This document shows positions 39,260-47,026 of a stretch of 64,000 bases of DNA, one piece after another; positions within the stretch are counted from its first letter, which is position 1; each line of letters opens with the position of its first letter. The DNA lies in assembly GCA_018241685.1 (NCBI GenBank), contig JAFEDJ010000009.1:186001-250000 (forward strand). The letters are read 5' to 3'. A program made the translations under genes and the position numbers. The notes beneath the pieces are model-generated. The model had not been told where the DNA came from and ran no database searches. It saw nothing but the letters and a program-made list of their open reading frames with translations. The DNA comes from Pseudomonadota bacterium (lineage in GTDB: Bacteria > Pseudomonadota > Gammaproteobacteria > Burkholderiales > Rhodocyclaceae).

Positions 39260-40834
39260 ATGGTCAACACGCAGCTTTTCCAGACACTCAAGGGTGCCAT
39301 GTCGCCCTCTGCGGTGACGTGCAATGCGGAGCAGGCGCCGGCCTATGCCTTCAGTGCCCGCCATCAACTGGCGCAACTCGCGGCAACCGGCTGCCTGAGC
39401 CGTACCTTCTATGCCAACGCCGAAGACCAGCTCGACCGGGTGATGGCGCTGGTCCAGGAACTGGACGTGTCCTTCGTCGCGAGAGCGGCGATCTATGGCC
39501 GTGAGTCGGGCCACATGAAGGACATGCCGGCCCTGCTGGCGGCCAGCTTGGCCGTGCGTGACGTCGCGCTGCTGAACCAGGTGTTCTCCCGGGTGGTGGA
39601 CAACGGCAAGATGCTGCGCAACTTCGTGCAGATCCTGCGCAGCGGCGCCGTGGGGCGCAGGTCGCTGGGAACCCGTCCGAAGAAGCTGGTGCAGCACTGG
39701 TTGCTGACCGCCACCGAAAAGCAGCTGTTGAACGCCGCCGTGGGCAACACGCCCTCGCTGGCGGATGTGGTCAAGATGGTGCACCCCAAGCCGGCCGAAG
39801 CCTGGCGGGCGGCCTGGTTCGCATGGTTGATCGGCAAGCCGGTCGATGAAGCGCTGCTGCCGCCCATCACCCAGGCCTTCGAGCGCTTCAAGCGCGAAAG
39901 CGCGCAGGGCGTTGCCGCCGAGGTGCCCGACGTGCCGTTCCAGATGCTGACGGCGCTGGCGCTGAACCCGGCCCAATGGGCGCAGATCGCTCGCTCGGGC
40001 TCGTGGCAGATGGTGCGTCAGAACCTCAATACCTTTGCCCGGCACGGTGTGTTTGATCTCCCCGGCATGGCCGAGGTGGTCGCTGCCAAGTTGAGCGATG
40101 CACATGCGGTGGCAAGGGCGCGGGTGATGCCGTACCAGCTGCTGGCGGCCTTCAAGGCTGCCGGAGAGGCGCTGCCCGCCGTGGTCCGTGAGGCGTTGCA
40201 GGATGCGATGGAGCTTGCGCTGGCCAACGTGCCCAGTCTGCAGGGGCGGGTGGTGGTGTGCCCGGACGTGTCGGGTTCGATGAGTTCGGCCGTGACCGGT
40301 CAGCGCGGTTCGGCAAGCTCGCGCGTCCGCTGCATCGATGTGGCCGCGTTGGTGGCGGCAGCCGTGCTCCGCAGGAATCCGTCGGCCCGGGTGCTGCCGT
40401 TCGAGCAGGATGTGGTGAAGCTGTCGCTGAACGCACGGGATTCGGTCATGACCAATGCGCAGGCCCTGGCCAGTATCGGGGGTGGTGGAACCAGCTGCAG
40501 TGCGCCGCTGGCGCTGCTGAACCGCGAGCGTGCGTCGGTGGATCTGGTGATCCTGGTCTCCGACAACGAGTCCTGGGTCGATGCCAGACGGCGTGGCACA
40601 ACGCAGACCCTGCGCGAATGGGACGCGCTGAAGCGGCGCAACCCGGGGGCACGCCTGGCGTGCCTCGACGTCCAGCCGACGGCGACCACGCAGGCGGCCG
40701 AGCGGCAAGACATCCTGAATGTCGGCGGCTTCTCGGATGCGGTGTTCACCATGCTGGCCAACTTTGCCGCCGGCAAGATGGAGGCCGGGCATTGGGTCGG
40801 CGAGATCGAGAAGGTGTCGCTCGCTGCGCAATAG
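39260..40834 (+). CDS. rsr: Ro60/TROVE-domain RNA-binding protein Rsr
   Basis: 524 residues from the ATG at 39260, preceded by AGGAGA. An upstream in-frame start (39209) overlaps the sigma-54 promoter and is rejected. The N-terminal TROVE domain (about 1-320) forms the HEAT-like ring that binds Y RNA and misfolded RNA ends. Recognisable parts are FSARHQLAQLAATG and FVARAAIYGRE. The C-terminal von Willebrand A domain has the MIDAS DVSGS (about residue 335) and GGGTSCSAPL. It is the first gene of the operon and is followed 16 nt later by the first of three Y-RNA-like elements. Confidence 0.94.
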   Translation: MVNTQLFQTLKGAMSPSAVTCNAEQAPAYAFSARHQLAQLAATGCLSRTFYANAEDQLDRVMALVQELDVSFVARAAIYGRESGHMKDMPALLAASLAVRDVALLNQVFSRVVDNGKMLRNFVQILRSGAVGRRSLGTRPKKLVQHWLLTATEKQLLNAAVGNTPSLADVVKMVHPKPAEAWRAAWFAWLIGKPVDEALLPPITQAFERFKRESAQGVAAEVPDVPFQMLTALALNPAQWAQIARSGSWQMVRQNLNTFARHGVFDLPGMAEVVAAKLSDAHAVARARVMPYQLLAAFKAAGEALPAVVREALQDAMELALANVPSLQGRVVVCPDVSGSMSSAVTGQRGSASSRVRCIDVAALVAAAVLRRNPSARVLPFEQDVVKLSLNARDSVMTNAQALASIGGGGTSCSAPLALLNRERASVDLVILVSDNESWVDARRRGTTQTLREWDALKRRNPGARLACLDVQPTATTQAAERQDILNVGGFSDAVFTMLANFAAGKMEAGHWVGEIEKVSLAAQ

Positions 40835-40850
40835 ATGATTTGATTTGGGA

Positions 40851-40961
40851 GGTGTTCCAGGCGAATGCATGCAGGAGTACAGCCCCCTGGCCGCGCGGGT
40901 CGGCAGGCCCGCAACGGAGACTCCGTAGGCCGCTCTTGCAGCTCTTGTCGCCTGGAATACC
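40851..40961 (+). ncRNA. Y-RNA-like ncRNA 1 (Yrl), diverged tRNA-like module
   Basis: The ends pair as a 14-bp stem: GGTGTTCCAGGCGA (40851-40864) with TCGCCTGGAATACC (40948-40961), one G-U pair. The Ro-site-like strand GGCGAATG and the 3' motif CTCTTGTCGC are shared with the next two elements, as is the loop motif TACAGCC. Inside are a T-arm-like hairpin (40895-40912), a short acceptor-like hairpin (40914-40926) and a weak D-like hairpin. They lie in the same order as in element 2 but have diverged. It begins 16 nt after the rsr stop. Confidence 0.7.
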
Positions 40962-41011
40962 AACCACTATGGATGCCGTCGTCGCATGACGAATGCCGAC
41001 GCGCCGTTTGA

Positions 41012-41154
41012 GATGCCTTGTTGCGAATGCAGGTGGAACTACAGCCTCCAACGCTCGGTGTCGTGGGTTCGAGTCCCACCGGTCCCGCATCAGGGGGGCC
41101 GTAGCTCAGTGGTAGAGCACGATGTTTCACCAACCCTTGTCGCAACTTGGCATC
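41012..41154 (+). ncRNA. Y-RNA-like ncRNA 2 (Yrl) with circularly permuted tRNA fold
   Basis: The outer stem is GATGCC-TT-GTTGCGA (41012-41026) against TCGCAAC-TT-GGCATC (41140-41154): 13 bp with two U-U mismatches. It contains GCGAATG and CCCTTGTCGC. Inside, in order: T arm GTGGG-TTCGAGT-CCCAC (41063-41079), acceptor 3' strand CGGTCCC (41080-41086), linker GCATCAGG, acceptor 5' strand GGGGCCG (41095-41101), TA, and D arm GCTC-AGTGGTA-GAGC (41104-41118). All stems are of canonical tRNA length and the D loop keeps GG. The anticodon arm is replaced by the Ro stem. This is the layout reported for YrlA-type bacterial Y RNA mimics of tRNA. Confidence 0.88.
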
Positions 41155-41163
41155 CCCTGTTTC

Positions 41164-41304
41164 GCGGTGAATGCAGATGGAATTACAGGTAGACGCACGC
41201 GGCTTCCACTGCGTGCCCGGCGAGCGATCGCCGGGCGTCCCGGGTTCAAATCCCGGTCCAGCAATGGATGGCGGAGTGAAGATTTCATCGACCCTTGTCA
41301 CCGC
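41164..41304 (+). ncRNA. Y-RNA-like ncRNA 3 (Yrl) with long extra arm
   Basis: The ends pair as GCGGTGA (41164-41170) with TCACCGC (41298-41304). It shares GTGAATGCAG at the 5' side and CCCTTGTCAC at the 3' side with elements 1 and 2. Internal hairpins: GCACGC/GCGTGC (41195-41216), a perfect 8-bp stem with a GCGA tetraloop (41216-41235), a canonical T arm CCGGG-TTCAAAT-CCCGG (41240-41256), and a 4-bp acceptor-like hairpin capped by GCAA (41257-41268). The part from TGGAATTACAGGTAGACGC resembles a tRNA-Leu-type D arm and anticodon stem. It ends nine nt before the rtcB ribosome-binding site. Confidence 0.72.
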
Positions 41305-41326
41305 TCCCTTCATGGAGAAGAAGAAC

Positions 41327-42553
41327 ATGTCAGACCAGAACTACAACGTGGAAGACGTCCCCGGCGGTGTGCCGGTGAAGATGTGGACCAAGGGCGTCCC
41401 CGTTGAGGACGAGGCCAGGCAACAACTGGCCAACGCAGCGCGCCTGCCCATCGTGTTCAAGCACATCGCGGCCATGCCCGACGTGCACCTGGGCATCGGC
41501 GCCACCGTCGGTTCGGTGATCCCGACGCTCAAGGCCATCATCCCGGCGGCGGTGGGCGTGGATATCGGCTGCGGCATGATGGCCGCCAAGACCACGCTGC
41601 GCGCCGAAGACCTGCCGGACAACCTGGGGCCGCTGCGTTCGGCCATCGAACAGGCGGTTCCGCACGGCTCCGTACCCCGGCATCGCGGCCGCGACTCCGG
41701 CAGCTGGGAGAACCCGCCGACGTTGGTGGATCAGGCCTGGGCCACGCTGGTCGACGAGTTCGACGCCCTGTGCGAACTGCACCCGCGCCTGAAGAACACG
41801 AACAACCACAAGCATTTGGGGACCCTGGGAACAGGCAACCACTTCATCGAGGTCTGTCTCGACGAAGCAGGCTTTGTCTGGTTCATGCTGCATTCGGGGT
41901 CGCGCGGCGTGGGTAACGCCATTGGCACGCACTTCATCGAACTGGCCAAAAAGGATGCCGAGCGCCATCAGCGCAACCTGCCCGACAAGGACCTGGCCTA
42001 CTTCGAGGAAGGCGCCCAGTACTTCGATGACTACGTGCGTGGTGTGTCGTGGGCGCAGAAGTTCGCGATGCGCAACCGCGAGGTGATGATGGCTAACCTG
42101 ATCGCCACGGTGCGCAAGGTCATCCGCAAGCCTTTCGAGTCGCACGTGGAGGCGGTGAACTGCCACCACAACTATGTGCAGCAGGAACGCCATTTCGGGC
42201 AGGACGTGTTCGTAACCCGCAAGGGCGCGGTGAGCGCCAAGCGCGGCGAGCTGGGCATCATCCCAGGCAGCATGGGCGCGCGCAGCTACATCGTGCGCGG
42301 CCTGGGCAACCCGGAGAGCTTCGAGAGCTGCAGCCACGGTGCCGGCCGCGTGATGAGCCGCACCAAGGCCAAGAAGATGTTCACCGTCGACGACCAGATC
42401 AAGGCGACCGCCGGCGTCGAGTGCCGCAAGGACGTCAATGTCATTGACGAAATCCCGATGGCCTACAAGGATATCGACGCTGTCATGGCGGCGCAGAAGG
42501 ATCTGGTCGAAGTGGTGCACACCTTGAAGCAGGTGGTCTGTGTGAAGGGTTGA
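41327..42553 (+). CDS. rtcB: RNA-splicing ligase RtcB
   Basis: 408 residues from the ATG at 41327 (GGAG ten nt upstream). A longer in-frame start at 41171 would run through the third Y-RNA-like element and is rejected. RtcB joins 2',3'-cyclic phosphate or 3'-phosphate ends to 5'-OH ends using GTP and Mn. Metal-binding motifs DIGCGMMA, GTGNHF and HSGSRGVG are present. The guanylylated His is in CSHGAGR at residue 337, matching the E. coli number. KGAVSAKRGELGIIPGSMG is also intact. All key residues are kept. Confidence 0.97.
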   Translation: MSDQNYNVEDVPGGVPVKMWTKGVPVEDEARQQLANAARLPIVFKHIAAMPDVHLGIGATVGSVIPTLKAIIPAAVGVDIGCGMMAAKTTLRAEDLPDNLGPLRSAIEQAVPHGSVPRHRGRDSGSWENPPTLVDQAWATLVDEFDALCELHPRLKNTNNHKHLGTLGTGNHFIEVCLDEAGFVWFMLHSGSRGVGNAIGTHFIELAKKDAERHQRNLPDKDLAYFEEGAQYFDDYVRGVSWAQKFAMRNREVMMANLIATVRKVIRKPFESHVEAVNCHHNYVQQERHFGQDVFVTRKGAVSAKRGELGIIPGSMGARSYIVRGLGNPESFESCSHGAGRVMSRTKAKKMFTVDDQIKATAGVECRKDVNVIDEIPMAYKDIDAVMAAQKDLVEVVHTLKQVVCVKG

Positions 42554-42606
42554 ATGGGGGAGGGCGCTGCGCTCTCCTCCGCCCAGGAGAAAGTAGTGGG
42601 GAGAGC

Positions 42607-43422
42607 ATGAAGGAAGAGACCGTTCTGAGCGCGCATCCTGTCTCGGACGAGATGCGTGCCACCGTGCTGGATGAGCTTGCGGCGCTGGAGCGCCGGCACC
42701 AGGTGAAGGTGCTGTTTGCCAGCGAATCAGGCAGCCGCGGCTGGGGCTTTGCATCGCCCGACAGCGATTACGACGTGCGCTTCGTGTATGTCAATCGGCT
42801 GCCCTGGTATCTGGCCGTCGAGCCCGGCCGCGACGTCATCGAACAGCCCATCAGCGGTGAGCTGGACATCTGCGGCTGGGATCTGCGCAAGGCGCTGCAC
42901 TTGCTGCGGGAGTCCAATCCGACCCTGCTCGAATGGCTGCGCTCGCCCATCGTCTACCGGCAGGAGACACCCTGGGTGGGGCGCCTGCGGGGGCTGGCCG
43001 AAGAGGGCTTCTCACCGGTACGGGGCTATCACCACTATGTGTCCATGGCCAGGAAGAACCTGCGGGAGCATCTGTACGGCGAGCGTGTCCGGTACAAGAA
43101 ATACCTCTACGTCCTGCGCCCGCTGCTGGCCGCACGCTGGATACGCGAAGGGCATGGGGTTCCGCCGATGCGTTTCGCGGAGCTGGCGAGCCGGATGCTG
43201 ACCGACCGTGCCCTGCTCGACGAGATCAACGCGCTGCTCGAGGTCAAGATGCGTGCCGGAGAGTCCGCGACCAGCCCGCGCTGGGTCGGCATCCACGACT
43301 TCATCGAGCGCGAACTGGCCGTGGCCATGGCGCACAAGCCCGATAAAGGGCCGAAGGCGGACAGGGAAGGGCTCGACCGCTACCTGCATGACGCGGTACT
43401 GCACTTCGAGGCCCAGGCCTAG
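42607..43422 (+). CDS. Predicted nucleotidyltransferase (YcgL/COG3541 type)
   Basis: 271 residues from the ATG at 42607, with GGGGAG upstream. The N-terminal pol-beta-type nucleotidyltransferase fold has the metal-binding pattern ASESGSRGWGFASPDSDYDVRF, with SGSRG and the two Asp residues of SDYDVR in place, then a third acidic strand (GELDICGWD). A helical domain follows. Nucleotidyltransferases of this family have been seen in rtc loci of other bacteria. The position between rtcB and rtcA suggests a role in RNA-end processing or tailing. The substrate is unknown. Confidence 0.85.
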   Translation: MKEETVLSAHPVSDEMRATVLDELAALERRHQVKVLFASESGSRGWGFASPDSDYDVRFVYVNRLPWYLAVEPGRDVIEQPISGELDICGWDLRKALHLLRESNPTLLEWLRSPIVYRQETPWVGRLRGLAEEGFSPVRGYHHYVSMARKNLREHLYGERVRYKKYLYVLRPLLAARWIREGHGVPPMRFAELASRMLTDRALLDEINALLEVKMRAGESATSPRWVGIHDFIERELAVAMAHKPDKGPKADREGLDRYLHDAVLHFEAQA

Positions 43423-43449
43423 AACAACAAGAAGAGAAGAGGGAAGAAC

Positions 43450-44487
43450 ATGATCGAGATCGATGGCGCCGCCGGCGAAGGCGGCGGACAAATCTTGCGC
43501 ACCGCGCTGGCCCTGTCCATGTGCACGGGCCAGCCTTTCATGCTGACCAGGATTCGCGCCGGCCGCGCAAAGCCCGGCCTGATGCGGCAACACCTGACCT
43601 GCGTGAACGCAGCGGCCGAGGTCTGCGGTGCTGAAGTCGATGGGGCCGAACTGAACGCCCAGTCGCTGCGCTTCGCGCCCGGTCAGGTGCGCGCGGGCGA
43701 CTACCACTTCAACGTCGGTACGGCGGGCAGCTGCACGCTGGTACTGCAGACCGTGTGGCCGGCCCTGCTGATGGCCGATGCGCCAAGCCGCTTGAAGCTG
43801 GGCGGCGGGACCCACAACCCGATGGCCCCGCCGTTCCATTTCCTGGCGCGCAGCTATGCGCCTCTGATGCGCAGGCTCGGCGCCAACGCCGAGCTGAACC
43901 TGCGTCGCCTGGGCTTCTATCCGGCTGGTGGCGGGGAGATCGAGGTGACCATCTGGCCCGCCGGGGACACGCTGCAGCCCTTCGACCTGGACGGCCGCGG
44001 GGCCAGGCTGGAAGGCTACGCCGAGTGCTTTGCGCCAGCGCTGCCGCGCTCCGTCGCCCGGCGCGAACTCGAGCACCTGGGGGCTGCCCTCGGTTGGAGT
44101 GGCGATCAATTGCGCGAGGCGCCTACCCGTCAACACGAAGGGCCTGGCAACGCGCTGCTGGTGACCCTGGTGTATGAAAACGTCACCGAGGTCTTCACCG
44201 AGTTTGGTGAAAAGGGCGTCAGCGCCGAAAAGGTCGCGCACAACCTGATGCGGCAAGTGCGGGCGCATCAGTTGAGCGATGCCGCGTGCGGCCCGCAGCT
44301 GACCGACCAGTGGGCTCTGCCCCTGGCCCTCGCCGTGTGGAAGCGTCGCAGCGAGGCTTCCTACACCTGCACGGCCTTGACGCCCCACGCGAAGACCAAC
44401 TTCGAAGTGATCGAGCGCTTTCTGCCGGTGAAGTTCTCAAGCGTGCCGTCCGGAAACGGCTGGCGGGTCACCGCACAGTTTGCTTAG
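43450..44487 (+). CDS. rtcA: RNA 3'-terminal phosphate cyclase RtcA
   Basis: 345 residues. RtcA uses ATP to turn RNA 3'-phosphates into 2',3'-cyclic phosphates, supplying ends for RtcB. Family motifs are present: EGGGQILRTALALS at the N-terminus, RAGRAKPGLMRQHL, GSCTLVLQT and FYPAGGGE. The catalytic His lies in TPHAKTN at about residue 313. It lies 27 nt after the nucleotidyltransferase gene and closes the operon. The stop overlaps the convergent anti-sigma gene by 4 nt. Confidence 0.96.
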   Translation: MIEIDGAAGEGGGQILRTALALSMCTGQPFMLTRIRAGRAKPGLMRQHLTCVNAAAEVCGAEVDGAELNAQSLRFAPGQVRAGDYHFNVGTAGSCTLVLQTVWPALLMADAPSRLKLGGGTHNPMAPPFHFLARSYAPLMRRLGANAELNLRRLGFYPAGGGEIEVTIWPAGDTLQPFDLDGRGARLEGYAECFAPALPRSVARRELEHLGAALGWSGDQLREAPTRQHEGPGNALLVTLVYENVTEVFTEFGEKGVSAEKVAHNLMRQVRAHQLSDAACGPQLTDQWALPLALAVWKRRSEASYTCTALTPHAKTNFEVIERFLPVKFSSVPSGNGWRVTAQFA

Positions 44488-45140
44488 GGCATCAGCCGGG
44501 CCAGGGTCTGGAGTTCTTCGCCGTTGAGGTCGGACACGGCCCAGAACTGCATGCCGGCGTTGCGCCAGCGGACGAGTTGGTAGCCCTGGTGGTTGTGCAC
44601 GGTCGGGGCGGTCTGGCCGTCGGCGGGCCATACGAAGAGATTGATGAGGTGGCCGTGGCGGCGGTAGACCAGGGCCGCGACAGGGCGGCCGGCCACGTAG
44701 TCGAGGCGGCCGCCGATCAGCGGGTAGCCGTCGTCGGCGAGGTCCTTCACCGGCGGCGAGTAGTCCAGCTTGCCCTGGAACCAGGGTTTGACGGTGTGCT
44801 GGTCGGATGAGGCGACATCGGTGAGGTGGGCGACCATAAGGGCGCGCACGTGGCTGCTGGCCAGTTCCTGCTCCAGCGCGCGGTTGCCGTCCGCCGGCGG
44901 CTGCAGCTGCAAGGCGAGCATGCTGGCCAGCACGCCGCAGGCGAAACCGGCGGCGGCAAGGCCCCAGGCGGGCCAGCGCCAGCGGCGGTCGGCTGGCGGC
45001 GTGGCCTGGCGCCGCTGGCCGGCTGCTTCCAGGGCGATCTCGGTGCGTACGGCGGATTGCAGCGCGTCGCCGGCCCGGTGGCGGGTGGCGTGTTCCCGCA
45101 GCAGGCGGCCCACGGCCCGGTCGGCGTCTTCGTCGTTCAT
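44484..45140 (-). CDS. Transmembrane anti-sigma factor
   Basis: 218 residues from the ATG at 45140, one base after the sigma-factor stop. A cytoplasmic N-terminal helical part (about 1-60) lacks the HxxxCxxC zinc motif of ZAS proteins. A single membrane helix lies at about 67-85. A periplasmic domain follows, with HLTDVASSDQHTVKPWF, GGRLDYVAGRPVAAL and YRRHGHLINLFVW. The last part resembles the sensor domain of anti-sigma factors of copper or oxidative-stress sigma systems. It should hold the adjacent ECF sigma inactive. Confidence 0.8.
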   Translation of the reverse strand: MNDEDADRAVGRLLREHATRHRAGDALQSAVRTEIALEAAGQRRQATPPADRRWRWPAWGLAAAGFACGVLASMLALQLQPPADGNRALEQELASSHVRALMVAHLTDVASSDQHTVKPWFQGKLDYSPPVKDLADDGYPLIGGRLDYVAGRPVAALVYRRHGHLINLFVWPADGQTAPTVHNHQGYQLVRWRNAGMQFWAVSDLNGEELQTLARLMP

Positions 45141-45141
45141 G

Positions 45142-45678
45142 TCATTCCGTTCCAAGCAAATCCGCCAGCGCCGTGCGCAGGGCCGCGCGGGCGCGGGACA
45201 GGCGGGACATCACCGTGCCGATGGGGATGGCGGCGATCTGGGCGATCTCCGCGTAGGAGAGGTCTTCCAGCTCCCGCAGCACGATCACTTCCCGGTAGGG
45301 CGGTTCCAGTGCGCGGATCGCCGCGTCCACCATCTGGCGGCGGTCGGCGTGCCACAGCTCGGTCTCGGGCGTGGCACCGCGGCTGTCCGGCGGCACCGGC
45401 ACTACCGCCAGCAGCGCGTCGTCCGCGCCGTGGGCCACCCAGCGGGCGCTCATGCGCTCCTCTTCCAGCCAGGCGTAGCAGTTGTTGCGCACGATGCCCA
45501 GCAGCCAGGGCTTGGCGGCGTCGCCGCGCAGGGCGTCGAAGTAGCGGTAGGCCCGCAGGCAGGCGTCCTGCACCATGTCGTCGGCCACGTGCTCGTCCCG
45601 CACCAGCCAGCGGGCCAGGTTGTAGGCCGCGTCCAGGTGGGGCAGGACCAGCGCTTCGAAATCCCGCGTGTGCGCCAT
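45142..45678 (-). CDS. ECF-type RNA polymerase sigma factor
   Basis: 178 residues. Region 2: HVADDMVQDACLRAYRYFD and KPWLLGIVRNNCYAWLEEE. Region 4: ALEPPYREVIVLRELEDLSY then EIAQIAAIPIGTVMSRLSRAR. It is the fourth of five co-directional genes: cytochrome c, metallophosphoesterase, cupredoxin, sigma, anti-sigma. The gap to the cupredoxin stop is only 6 nt. The operon probably reports on periplasmic redox or metal state. This is inference from context. Confidence 0.92.
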   Translation of the reverse strand: MAHTRDFEALVLPHLDAAYNLARWLVRDEHVADDMVQDACLRAYRYFDALRGDAAKPWLLGIVRNNCYAWLEEERMSARWVAHGADDALLAVVPVPPDSRGATPETELWHADRRQMVDAAIRALEPPYREVIVLRELEDLSYAEIAQIAAIPIGTVMSRLSRARAALRTALADLLGTE

Positions 45679-45684
45679 GATCCG

Positions 45685-46059
45685 TCAGGCTTCCACGATC
45701 AGCATGCCGTTCATCTCCTCGTGGCCTTCGCCGCAGAAATTGTCACACAGAAAGGTCCAGCGCCCGACGGGCAGATCGGCCAGGCGGATGCGTGTCACCC
45801 GGCCCGGTGGCAGGTCGCTGCGCAGGCCCAGCTCGGGCATGCTGAAGCCGTGCACGAAATCGACGGAGCGGATAGCCAGGGTCAGGGTCTCGCCGGCGCG
45901 GGCGTGGATCTCGTTGGGCGTGTAGCGGAAGCGCCGCGCTTCCAGCTCGATGACCCTGCCTTCGCCCTCGGCGGCCCGCACGTGGCCGACGCCCAGTTCC
46001 AGCAGCGGCAGCGCCACGGCCACGCCCCCCAGGCAGCGCAGGACGTCGCGCCGCTTCAT
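45685..46059 (-). CDS. Periplasmic cupredoxin with CuA-like site
   Basis: 124 residues from the ATG at 46059, overlapping the upstream gene's stop as ATGA. The N-terminus MKRRDVLRCLGGVAVALPLL is a signal sequence, possibly Tat. The copper site near the C-terminus reads CDNFCGEGHEEM, i.e. CxxxCxxxHxxM. This is the pattern of the CuA centre of cytochrome oxidase subunit II and NosZ, with an upstream His in VDFVHGFSM. It is much shorter than CoxB and has no membrane hairpin. It may pass electrons to the cytochrome c encoded nearby. Confidence 0.85.
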   Translation of the reverse strand: MKRRDVLRCLGGVAVALPLLELGVGHVRAAEGEGRVIELEARRFRYTPNEIHARAGETLTLAIRSVDFVHGFSMPELGLRSDLPPGRVTRIRLADLPVGRWTFLCDNFCGEGHEEMNGMLIVEA

Positions 46060-46955
46060 GTCGCCACCACCGGGAATTCCTGGATCGCCAGGCGGGCCGT
46101 GCGGGGCTCGGCGTCCACCTCGCGGAAGCCCAGGCCCTGGTAGGGCACTGCCGGGTTCCACGGCAGCGGTGTGCGCTTTTCCTGGGAGCCGGGAGCGGGC
46201 AGCGGGAACATCAGGGACTTGGCCGAGTGGTGGGCGATGTGGCCGGTCAGGTGGTGGTGTTCCTGGTGGATGTGGCCGTAGAGCACGGTCAGGTTGCGGT
46301 AGGGCATCAGCGCGGCGATCACCTGGGCGCCGTCGCGCGTGGCCCAGTCCCACTTGGGCACGAGGTCGAAGAGGGGGCGGTGGGTGAACAGCACGATGGG
46401 GGCGTCCTTGTCCTGCCGCTCCAGGTCCGCCTTCAGCCACTCCAGCTGTTCGGTGCCGACGCGGGCGCCGGGGTCCGACACGTTGTCGAGGACGATGAAG
46501 TGGATGCCCTTGTGGTCGAAGGTGTAGTGGGTGGCGCCGAAGTATTCCTGGAAGGCGGCGCCCCGGTCGAGGGAGGCATCGTGCTCGCCGGGCATGAAAT
46601 GCACCGTCGGCACCTTCAGCGCGGCCGCCACGCCCTTGAACTCGGCCATGCGCCGCCGCCGCTCCTCCGGGTCGTCGGTGGTGTGGGTCAGGTCGCCGGT
46701 GAAGACGATGAAATCCGGCTGCCGGGGCAGGGCGTTCACCGCCGCAATGGCCTTCGGCAGCGTGCCGGTGGGGTCGGGGTTCTCGGGGCCGCGGAAGCCC
46801 CAGTGCACGTCCGACAGCTGGACGAAATAGAAGTCCGCGGCGTCCGCGCTCTTCGCGGCGCCCAGGCTGGAACAGCCGGCCAGCGCGGACGCGAACACCG
46901 CGCCGCCGCCGAGCCCGCACAATTCCAGAAATCGCCTGCGATCCATGGTGTTCAT
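46056..46955 (-). CDS. Exported metallophosphoesterase (Tat lipoprotein)
   Basis: 299 residues. The N-terminus DRRRFLELCGLGGGAVFASA followed by LAGC combines a twin-arginine motif and a lipobox, so it is probably a Tat-exported lipoprotein. Calcineurin-like motifs: QLSDVHWG, FTGDLTHT, MPGEHD (Glu in place of the usual Asn of GNHD), FTHRPLF and YGHIHQEHHH. The GNHD variation may change metal binding. It sits in the sigma-factor operon between cytochrome c and cupredoxin. The substrate is unknown. Confidence 0.88.
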   Translation of the reverse strand: MNTMDRRRFLELCGLGGGAVFASALAGCSSLGAAKSADAADFYFVQLSDVHWGFRGPENPDPTGTLPKAIAAVNALPRQPDFIVFTGDLTHTTDDPEERRRRMAEFKGVAAALKVPTVHFMPGEHDASLDRGAAFQEYFGATHYTFDHKGIHFIVLDNVSDPGARVGTEQLEWLKADLERQDKDAPIVLFTHRPLFDLVPKWDWATRDGAQVIAALMPYRNLTVLYGHIHQEHHHLTGHIAHHSAKSLMFPLPAPGSQEKRTPLPWNPAVPYQGLGFREVDAEPRTARLAIQEFPVVAT

Positions 46956-47026
46956 GTTGGTCCTCTCCGTGGGTCGGGATGCCCGGAAAGGGCGTCCCTA
47001 CAGTGCATACCGTGCCGGGCCGCCGT

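Noticed and set aside
41063..41120. Ordinary tRNA genes from the T-arm and D-arm sequences
   Set aside because: The T arm precedes the D arm, there is no anticodon arm and no CCA end in order. The parts only pair as a permuted molecule within a longer stem.
41171..41326. N-terminal extension of rtcB from an upstream in-frame ATG
   Set aside because: The added 52 residues are the translation of the third Y-RNA-like element. The ATG at 41327 has a proper ribosome-binding site and matches the known RtcB N-terminus.
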